The notes under the pieces are model-generated. The model did no database searches. It worked only from the letters and a program-made list of their open reading frames with translations, and was not told where the DNA came from. Below are positions 55,510-64,000 of a stretch of DNA of 64,000 nucleotides, in pieces; position 1 is the stretch's first letter; each line of letters begins with the position of its first letter. The stretch spans positions 24,606,777 to 24,670,776 of the forward strand of contig NC_060063.1 of NCBI RefSeq assembly GCF_020283565.1, read 5' to 3'. Origin of the DNA: Trifolium pratense. Taxonomy: Eukaryota > Streptophyta > Magnoliopsida > Fabales > Fabaceae. The translations under genes and the position numbers were made by a program.

Positions 55510-58500
55510 CTAACCCACTATATCTGCAGTCAATTTGTCCAAAACGTTCAAACCATTTGGAGAAGCAATTACCACTGTACATCTGCATTACACGATAATA
55601 TACACGGAAATGAGATAAGTTGATATTTTTCATATAAACCACTTTCTTGTATGTCATGGAAGAAATCAATAAAACCAATACTAATGCAATAATTTAGTAT
55701 AACAGTATGTTTAAAAGTGACTAGGATGTTGCTCCTGCTAACATTTTACTCCTTGAACTAAACAAATAGGTTGTAGTTAAATCACAACCTTAAGGTCTAA
55801 AATAATACCCCCTCTGGTCAATTTTATACGAGATAATTCACCTTTCTAGATTCATTGAATAATCGATGATGAATCTGGTAGGCTAGATACATCATCGCTT
55901 ATTCAATGAACCTAGAAAGGTGAATTATCTCGTATAAGAAGGACTAGAAGGAGTAATATATTAAAAAAACAGTATCCGCATTTCTTTTTGCCAAAATGCA
56001 GGAAACAACTAATAGAATCAATAAGGGATAAAATATATTAAAAATAGTACCCTTTTTGCACCTCTTTGTAATTTGTATACCCTCATAGGAAAATATATGT
56101 GCTTCTTAAAACAATTTCAAGTAATATAACAAGATCATGTTAGATAAGAATTTGTCTAAGTAAAATATCACCTGAATTGTGAAATCAGGTTATGAAGATG
56201 TTTAGATTAGCTTCTCAATTAAAATAAGTTTGTTATGAAGATGTTTGATAGTTCATTTTGAAAAAGTTGAGACACAGAGGCTAACTTCAACATTTTTTGG
56301 TTTACAATGTAGCCAATGAGAATCAAACCTGGGATCTCATGCATTCTACCCAAACCCCCCAGCACTAGACCAAACCTGGTGGCTAACTTCAACTTATATG
56401 AAAAACATGTTTAAAAATCGATTAATGCAAGACTCATTAATATTTTGGTCCTAAGTACATGATAGGAAATTTTATCAAACGAATTTTAAATCATTTTATC
56501 AATACTATCAAGTAGTCCATTAGAAACTCAAAGTTCTATCAGATCATTTGAAACATCGCTCATCTTATCTTGTCCAATGAGTGTGATTGTCAACCACTAA
56601 TAATGAGCATAAAATAAAAGTTGAGAGAGAAAACTAACGGGATTTTAGATATGACACCATGGTCAACAACGCCGTCAATGTTATCAAGGATTTTCGCGAC
56701 TTCAGCTGCAAGTAATACAAAGTCAATGGGATTGACCAGTACAAAAACAGAGGCTTTGCCCTAAAATAGGCTTCACAACTGCAGGCAGAACTTACCGAGG
56801 TTTGGTATTGGAGATGTGAAGATAACATCAAGAACATTATGTCCTTCTTTTGTGACTAGTGGAAAGTCGCCTCCTAGTGGATCTACTTGGCCAATAGATG
56901 ATCTTCTCCACACCTTATTTTACAAAAGAAACAATAAATATAATTGTAATGTGCAAGTTTTTTAGTGAAATAATCAAGAGCATAGAGAAAAACAGGAGGA
57001 ACATGAGAAAACCTGTTAGATCCATTAAAAAATAAAAATAAGAGAAACAAGCAAAGGGTACGTTGTCTCAAAAGAAATCTCCGATTCATCAATAACTCCA
57101 CAATGTAAGCATCTTGACAGAAGCAAGTGAAACAACCCATAATTCTTGAATTACAATCTACTATTTGAAATCATTATAAAGGATCTATAATTGAATTGTC
57201 TCTTTGAACACAACGGAATTATTTGATTCATGTAATTGATCCTAACTATTGAAAAAAAGCTTTTGTTGTTGTGAATCATAACTTGCGCTTGCTCTTGCTA
57301 ATCTTGAGTGTTTAGTATTTTAGTGTAAAAGTGGTTCTCCCTATGGTTTGTATCTAACCTCTATAAATAGGTGGGGGCTCGAGGGTTTATCCTCGTCATG
57401 GCCCAAATTGCGGCCCCTTGTACCCTTGACCGAGTAAAACCGCATGTGGCCCTTTTTATGAGAGCAATTGGCCTGTGGGTTTCATGTTTCGAGGGTCGAG
57501 TAGGTATCTGAAGTTAGACAGTCCACAACACCTCAAACATGAGGCTTGTAAGGATGAAATGCTTAATAGACTATTCCGAGATGATAACGGTCCACAGTTA
57601 GTGATGCGGCCAAGGTAATACAAGAGTGTGCCGAGAGAGTAAGATCTTTATGACATTCCAATATTTTTCTAGCACCAGAAGCTGTAGACCTTTTGAAAAG
57701 AGTTCAAAGAGTCATGCATAGTAATGTTGTGTCGCCTAGGTCTATGAATGTAGTTTTTCAAAGATTAGGTTTTGCTATACAGAAAGGTCTAGCGGCGCAG
57801 CTTGTTGCCCGTCTACCTTTTGTTCAAGTGGTAAAAAAAAATTCTGAATTATAATGTAAGATTATGACAGTGCTAAGTGCCAAATCTTTATATAAAATGT
57901 ATACACATGGAGATCAATCAGGTCTAACATTGGGAATGATACATGTGAAGAAAAACTCAAAAATTAGGGGATATATAGCAAACCTCAGCATCACCAAGAA
58001 ACATATCATCAATCTCTTCCGCAATTGCCAACCAGTTCAGCTACAAGGAGAATATTAGTATTAAACACACATATACACAAGATAGAACCAACGAGCTAAC
58101 AATTAGTACACAGTTGCTTACAGACTGAATTAAAACTGGAATAGAACCTTCCAGATGACCTTTGTACTGGTTTTCTTCGATAATGAACACTAGTTTATTG
58201 GCATCATTCAGTATGGACTGCAAACAAAAGGAGAAAAAGCGGGAAATCAATCATTAAAACATGAGAGTTGATCTTCACAAGTAAATTCAGAAGTAAAAGG
58301 TATAGCAACTAACCTTCTCCTGGATTATGGATTCCTCGCTTTGCAATTTCCGGCGCCCAATGATGGAAACAAATGTCCCCTCTTCTACACCATCAGCATC
58401 ATCAAATGCAAAATCAATCTACAACAGAAAATTGCAAATGAATCTACACAAAAATTTCAGTTCTATAGGAAAAAACAGTTAAAAAACACACCTAACTTTA

Positions 58501-60253
58501 CACATCAAGATGCTCCAGCATTAATTTACATTTTACTTTAATTTGATTGTACCAAAACATTTTTCATAGTTACATATGTCATAGATTTGGTTTCTTTAGA
58601 AAAAATTTCACCACGGGTTGCATACAAGGATCCAGGTGCACTCTAAAACAAGAAATACTCAACATTAAAGGAAAATCTAGAATATGATTGTTTTTGTGCA
58701 CACTTGAGAACTGCTTTGGTAAGTATCCATTGGAATCCCAGCCTTTGCTGCTTCACTTGCACTTGCAACAGACCTGCATAAACCCAATGCATCGATGTCA
58801 AGTGGTTTGACAGTTTTCTACTCGGTGAATTGTGATTGGATGCATATGTAAAACAAATTTAACGCTGGCAATGTATACCAATTAAACTCGGGGAAAGGAG
58901 GAAGAGCTCACATGGGAATCCCTACTATGTCCTTCAAATTACCATGACGAAGTTGGCGACCTAAATGCTGAATGGCCATACCAGAAGCATGACCAGACCC
59001 TAATCCTACAACCATGCCACTTTTCACATATGTATCCACCTACCAAATAACAACACATGTACAAAATTCATTCATTCTCCAATTAAATGGGTATTTGAAA
59101 CGTAAGAAAAAGCATGATTTCGTCAAAACACACAGTTTTCATTATTTTGCCAACTCATTCACTTATAGAACAACAAAAAGGGGTGTTGAAAACATTACAA
59201 AAATACGATTTTGACAAATGTGGCAAAAATTTCATTAGAAATAAGCATTAAATCTCTGCCTTTCAATAAAACGTTTGTCATAGAAGTGCTTATAAACTAC
59301 TTCTATAACAAATTAGCTTAAGAACATTTCATAAGTTGTTTCTATAAATTCTCTCAAACAGTGTCACAAGTGTTTAGGCTCTGTTTGGGAAGAAACATAA
59401 GATAGCTTATAAGCTCATTTGGCTAAAAAAGACCCGTTTGATAACTATTTTCAAGTAGCTTATGAGCTTATAGCTTATCATTTTTTCTTCCAATTTTACC
59501 TTTGCCATCTTATTTGAAAAAAATTAATATTAGTTAAACATATATTTCTTATGTCATTTCATATTATAAGCTAGTTCAACCAATAATTTTACCAAACACA
59601 ATAAATTCAATCAGCTAGTTTTTTCGCTATAAGCTCTGTAAACTAGCTTATCAGCTATTCACTATATTTTACGGAGTAGAGCCAATAGATAACCTCGAAA
59701 AAATCAATTCAAGCAGGCTCTAAAGCTGTTGAATTGGTGTGAAAAATCAGATATTGCTGACACCGCCTAAGGAACAAAATTAGGTCTCATTTGAATTTGA
59801 CTTATTGTTGAGTTTATGAGAATAACTTATGCAAATAAATAAACTTTTATGTTAATTCATAAGTTTTTACTAACAAAAATTGTGTCTTTATATTCATAAA
59901 AAAAAAACAAAAAATTGTGTCTTATAAGCTGTTTTTTTTCATAAACTACTGAAAAAGCTTATAATAATACATAAAAGCTTATTTATTTGCATAAGCTAAA
60001 AAAGAAGACAATCCAAACGGGCCCTTAGAAATTTGGAAAGAAAGGAAAGAATGATGAATTGGAAGTTGATACATACAGTGTATTTAGCTGCTTGGAGGAG
60101 AGAAGAAGTGTCATCTAGACAGGAACGAGTGGGCATTATTCTCACAAAATTGGGTCTGAATATTTTCCTTCTACCTCTGCTGTTCAATTGAGGTGTGAGT
60201 GAATGCAAAAGAAACCCTTTGGAAAGTGATGAATATGAAGCTATAGAAGCCAT
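55510..60253 (-). CDS. Ribose-5-phosphate isomerase 4-like protein, plastid-targeted type
   Basis: Nine exons with GT-AG introns, total 891 bp (296 residues): 60077-60253, 58912-59039, 58704-58773, 58314-58418, 58122-58217, 57984-58040, 56796-56913, 56639-56705, 55510-55582. The N-terminus is Ser/Arg-rich ([19 protein letters not shown]), like a chloroplast transit peptide. The RpiA-fold body has [19 protein letters not shown] (sugar-phosphate loop), [45 protein letters not shown] and [20 protein letters not shown]. The DDAD keeps the acidic pair of the RpiA active site, but the Gly-rich KGxGGA segment of canonical isomerases is replaced by [12 protein letters not shown], as I recall for the divergent plant RPI4 group. 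Catalysis is therefore uncertain. Introns carry a Stowaway MITE, a SINE and hAT-like MITEs. Confidence 0.88.
55808..55953. mobile_element. Stowaway-type MITE forming a near-perfect hairpin (isomerase intron 8)
   Basis: Target TA on both sides. The arm GAGATAATTCACCTTTCTAG is mirrored by CTAGAAAGGTGAATTATCTC, extending to CGATGATG / CATCATCG; loop about 20 nt. Confidence 0.85.
56292..56380 (-). mobile_element. tRNA-derived SINE (isomerase intron 8)
   Basis: Perfect 13-bp target duplication GGCTAACTTCAAC (56279-56291, 56381-56393). Minus strand: A-box-like TTTGGTCTAGTGCTGG, B-box-like AGGTTTGATTCTC, short A-rich tail. Length 89 bp. Confidence 0.82.
57180..57850. other. Unassigned insert-like sequence in isomerase intron 6
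   Basis: Intron 6 (56914-57983) is 1.07 kb. Its part from about 57200 to 57850 is more GC-balanced than the surroundings (for example GGTGGGGGCTCGAGGG, GGTCTAGCGGCGCAGC), with a TATAAATAGG-like box at about 57361. No termini or domains recognised; perhaps an old TE. Confidence 0.3.
59780..60027. mobile_element. hAT-like MITE, about 245 bp (isomerase intron 1)
   Basis: The left end TTATGCAAATAAATAAACTTT is inverted at the right (AAGCTTATTTATTTGCATAA), and the outer end is ATCCAAACGGGCCC. Related debris lies at 59385-59650. Confidence 0.65.
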
Positions 60254-61629
60254 TGATGTTCAATTCTCACACTCTGAAATTTCATCAAACTTACTGATAG
60301 TGGATAACTAACGAAGGGAGGGAGGACATATGTCAGCAACACATCATTTGTTTTTATTATTTATTTTTCTTTAGCTTAAATGCAGTTTTATATTCTTATT
60401 TTGAAAAATCAGAATTTTCCCCCTATTTTAAAATCCGAAATTTTACCGCCCTATTTTATAATATTTTGGATTTTGCCCCCACCAAAATTCTGCACAAAAT
60501 CTGGATTGTGAGCCTCAAGTTCAAGTTTCGCACAGAACTCAATTTAGATCAATAATTCATCAAACTGGTACCGAAATGACCGCAATCGAGTTAGTTTTAT
60601 ACATAATCAAACTCCACTAAATTTGGAGTTACAGAGAGAGATTAATTACCGTTTTAGTGAAGGTTTGTCCAAATTAATTATTGTATGGAACTACTAGAGC
60701 ACATTTGTCCCCAAAATTTCACAATTTAATGAATCTCACCCTTTAACTTTTTTTTAAGAAGCTAAATTAACTCACCCAAATTGGTACAAAATAGAATCGA
60801 ACGTGACACCTCAAGAAGGAGCACACTCCCAGATCCCAAGCCAATACCACCAGACCAACCCAAATGGTTGTCTGACCCTTTAACTTTAATTTTGATTGCG
60901 AAAGTAAGTCCTTCAAATTTGAAAAAAGTATTTTTAATTCTCAAAGTTTCATAATCTGACGAAACTTTATACTGTCAATTTAGGGTTTGTTTGGTAAAAA
61001 TAAGCTAGTTGATAGCTGAAAAGCTAGCTAATTGAAATAAAGTATTTGGTAAAATTAGCTTTTAAAATAGTTAATAAATATAAAATGACATAATTGATAA
61101 TGGGTTGTTTCTTTTTTAGAGTGTGTAGTTATTAAATTAAAGGGTAAAAATGGAATAAAGTGTAAAAAGCTATAAGCTATAAGCTCAAACGTTACTTGAA
61201 ATCTACTAGTAATCTAAGAAAGTAATATGATCATTAAAAACCCTTCTTGCCCTTAACTTTAAATTTTTTCCGTTTTTGTTTGTTCCTTCATTTGGGGGTA
61301 AATTTGGAATATTTTGATCAAAGTTCTCACATTGATCTCAGCCAAATTTTCGCAAGAATGACAAATACACCCTTTTGTATTTCAAATACGATTTTAATCT
61401 ATAAGGGCAACACCCTCACCAATTTGGTAATTTCCGCAAATTGTTTCACATTCTCCAACCAAATTTTGAACCACAAAGTCAAGGTGTCAAATCATAACAG
61501 ATTGTGAACCAAAAGAACACTCCTTCTCCTTCTCCCTCCACTTTCTGAAGCTCAAAAGAGTTGGAACTGTTTCTTCATCCAAAAGCTCAAAAATACCATT
61601 TTTATTTCGTTCTTTGTAAAGCTATTCCG
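60254..61629. promoter_or_regulatory. Divergent intergenic region between isomerase and RPA70-like genes
   Basis: 1376 bp between the two start codons, the only promoter space for both genes. It contains a SINE (60751-60874) and hAT-like MITE debris (about 60985-61200, AAGCTAGTTGATAGCTGAAA and TATAAGCTATAAGCTC). CT-rich stretch at 61520-61550 may be the 5' UTR of the RPA70-like gene. Confidence 0.5.
60751..60874 (-). mobile_element. tRNA-derived SINE
   Basis: Perfect 13-bp target duplication ACCCTTTAACTTT (60738-60750, 60875-60887). Minus strand: GGGTTGGTCTGGTGGTATTG (A-box region), CACGTTCGATTCTA (B-box region), then TTGGGTGAGTTAATTTAGC and an A-rich tail. Confidence 0.85.
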
Positions 61630-64000
61630 ATGGAGGGGATAAAAAAGGTAGACGATGTGTTGAAGTCTTTTCTTCTATTTTTTCTGATGTTTTTGGATTG
61701 AGTGATGATGAAAAACAACTAATCATTTTTGTTTGCTTTTATAGAAATCAAAGTATGGATCTACTAATTTGGAGGTAGTAAAAAAGGTTAAGATCTTTTA
61801 ATCTCATTTGTTGTACTTTCTGCTTTAACTTTTTTAAGCTTTCGATGGATAGTGTGAATTTTTTGGAAGCTGGTTGTTGTTAAATATCTGTAAATGTTTG
61901 TTACTCTTATACTTTGTTGAGTAGGTTTGTTCAGTATGTGTTATTTGTTCAATATGCTTCATCTGTTTTTGTTAATTAAGTGTTATTCGTACAATATTTA
62001 ACTTTATTGTACATATGATCATTATTTGTATAAATCTGATGTAGAAAACTCATGTTTCTCAGATAGATGGAGGATCTAAGGGAAACATCTATTTTGGATG
62101 ACAATCTTATTATGTTTACATGTTGTCTTTGCACAAATTTGTCTACTTTATTGTATGTATGCTCAAATAATGTTTTTATTATTATGCAGAAATCTCAGGC
62201 TTCTCAGATTGATGGAGGATCTAAGGTACACATGTATTTTGGATCAATGACATATGAAATTTTTAAGTGGTTTTGTTCAAAATTGCATACTTTTTGTATT
62301 TATCATCAAAATTATTTATAACTAGCGGGCCAGACAGGCGCGTTCCGCGCCTGCCTGTGTCTAACTTATGTCCAACAAAAATGTCTTATGTTATGATGAA
62401 TTTGTTAATAAAAGATTTTTATTGCTAAAAAAATAAGGATATTGTTAGTATTATGAAAAATCGACACCAAAAATATTTGTATTCTCTTTTTATATAGTAT
62501 AGATGTAGTATTAAGTTGGTAATCATTCATGTATAGGCAACTCATTTGCCACTTATTCACATTTTTATGATTTAAAATTTTTTTATTTTTAAATTGATTA
62601 GCTAATGGAAGTTGTGAAACTAAGTCAAGGGTAAAATAGGTATATTGAAAAGTCCATCCCAAACTCACCTATCCTTTTTATATATTGTTATAGATGTACT
62701 GCAGAAATCTCAAGTGTCTCATAATGAGGGAGGAACTAAGGTAATTTTGTCTTATGAATGCATAACATTAATGTTAATACATACGATTTTGTTCAAAATT
62801 GTCTATTTTATCTATTTATGCTCAAAATACTTTATAATGTACTGCAGAAATCTCAAGTGTCTCATATTGAGGGAGGAACTAAGGTAACTTTTTCTTATGA
62901 ATGCATAACTTTATGTCAATACATCTGGTTTTGATTAAATTGTCTACTTTATTTGTATTTATGCTCAAAATACTATTTTATATTTGCAGATATCTCATGT
63001 TACTCAGGTGGATGATGTAACTAAGGTACACATCTCTTGCTTTGATGCATAATATTAAGATGTGTACCTTATTAGTTTTATGGTTAAAATTTTTTATAAT
63101 ATAATGCAGAAAGCTCAGGTTACTCACATGGATGATGGAACTAAGGTATACATCTTTTGAATGAAGTACATAATATTCGGTCATCTGGTTTTGTTAACAT
63201 TCTAATGAATAATGTATAATTTATTCATTGTGGCTGGTTTTTACAGGAAAAAATCCCAGATGAAGCTGTAGAACATCAAGAGGTACTGCTATTATGCTTA
63301 TCAACCCTAAAGTTTGTAATTTTTACTATTGTATCTATTTATGCTCAAGTTTGTTGATAATGCATGGCAGCCATGCAAAGTTAACGAAATGGATGATGGC
63401 TCTAAGGTCAGGTTATTTTCCATTAAAATTTCATAATATCAACAAAACCATAAAATATATTGTTGAGCTTTGACATGTTTAATTATTTGTAGGATTCAAA
63501 GCCTATTGAGTATGATTATGATGCTATTAAAGATATCACTAAGAAGAAAGAAATTTGGAGACTAGGAGTGATTTTGGATGACATGTGGATTGTGTCGAAA
63601 GGAGAAAACGATGTTACCTTGGAGATGTTGCTAAGGGATTTAAAGGTACCTTATTCCCTATATAGTGTTCCTGCATCTGCATAAATGTTGATTATTCTTT
63701 TGTTTAACGATATGACAATTGCCTTTAAAATTTTACAGGGATCCACAATTCAAGCTACTGTGATGACTGACAACATTCTCAAGTGGAAAGATGAACTAAC
63801 ACAAGGACATACATATTATATGCGTAATTTTAAAGTCGGAGACAATGATGCACAGTATAAAATGACTCCCCACAAATTTCGCTTAACATTTGTTGGTGCA
63901 ACAAGAGTTAATGCAGTTGAAATTTCAGGAATTCCAAAAACACATTTTTACTTTAAAGACTTTGAAGAATATCTAATGGGAAGTTTTGTAGTGATATGTT
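61630..64000 (+). CDS. RPA70-like (DUF223/OB-fold) single-stranded DNA-binding protein, 3' end outside window
   Basis: Exons in phase 0 with GT-AG introns: 61630-61647 (MEGIKK), 61745-61786, then eight 36-nt exons (62045-62080, 62190-62225, 62705-62740, 62848-62883, 62990-63025, 63110-63145, 63247-63282, 63371-63406), 63493-63645, and 63739 to the window end. The last two encode KEIWRLGVILDDMWIVSKGE, LEMLLRDLKGSTIQATV and NFKVGDNDAQYKMTPHKFRL, the N-terminal OB-fold of plant RPA1-like proteins (also found in Helitron-borne copies). The preceding short exons give a repetitive, hydrophilic N-terminus not known to me from RPA70. The donor after 62080 is GG, not GT, so that exon may be skipped. 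Role beyond ssDNA binding is unknown. Confidence 0.82.
62322..62694 (-). mobile_element. Non-autonomous Helitron, 373 bp, in an intron of the RPA70-like gene
   Basis: Minus strand: 5' end TCTATAACAATATATAAAAA, 3' end with hairpin CAGGCGCG-GAA-CGCGCCTG then TCTGGCCCGCTAG. It sits between host A (62321) and T (62695); without it the intron end matches the neighbouring repeat intron (TTTATAA-TGTACTGCAG). No coding capacity. Confidence 0.88.

Overview
This is a plant nuclear genome window, most likely from a legume of the clover/medic/pea group. That placement is inference: it rests on family-level resemblance of the SINEs, the SIRE-type Copia with an env-like ORF, the Tat/Ogre-like long LTR and the hAT/Stowaway MITEs. 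Host genes have GT-AG introns in AT-rich sequence. About 40 kb of the 64 kb is transposable-element DNA, much of it nested.

Host genes. Two divergent HSP70 paralogues lie in the same minus orientation: HSP70-A (1-1518, 3' end outside the window) and HSP70-B (51895-53832, complete). They share the intron position and are separated by about 50 kb of mostly repetitive DNA, so they look like an old tandem pair pushed apart by insertions. A nine-exon ribose-5-phosphate-isomerase-4-like gene (55510-60253, minus) and an RPA70-like gene (61630 to beyond 64000, plus) are divergently arranged around a 1.4 kb spacer. Pieces of the 3' end of the isomerase gene are scattered downstream, including inside a large tandem duplication.

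Left TE block (7622-21496). A decayed Copia element (337-bp LTRs, TSD AGTAT) carries two related CACTA transposons inserted into pol in opposite orientations (10672-15523, TSD AAT; 16752-20999, TSD ACT). The first keeps a spliced TnpA/Transposase_24-like gene. In the second the core exons of that gene are replaced by a captured host fragment of a P4-type phospholipid ATPase.

Middle block (21542-45850). A third CACTA-type terminus, then a 2819-bp Tat/Ogre-like solo LTR (TSD CACTA), then a very young Athila-like Ty3/gypsy element (24986-45495, TSD GTGTC, nearly identical LTRs). This contains a 10.1-kb SIRE-type Copia (28499-38601, TSD CATAC). SIRE inserted just past the Athila gag-pol stop. SIRE has gag-pol and env-like ORFs in the same frame, separated by one UAG in a readthrough-type context. 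The Athila LTR and its 3' region carry arrays of a GC-rich inverted motif, CACGC-NNN-GCGTG. Kinesin-13 exons lie in the DNA that Athila entered.

Right block (45849-51214) is a 2.4-kb tandem duplication. Both units contain a 478-bp solo LTR (TSD TTAAT), a Stowaway MITE and a fragment of the isomerase terminal exon; unit 2 also has a hAT-type MITE (8-bp TSD).

The most unusual host feature is the start of the RPA70-like gene: eight consecutive phase-0 exons of exactly 36 nt, most encoding variants of one 12-residue motif, apparently made by tandem exon-plus-intron duplication. One of those introns carries a 373-bp Helitron. All coordinates and splice sites were read by eye; no alignment or database search was run.
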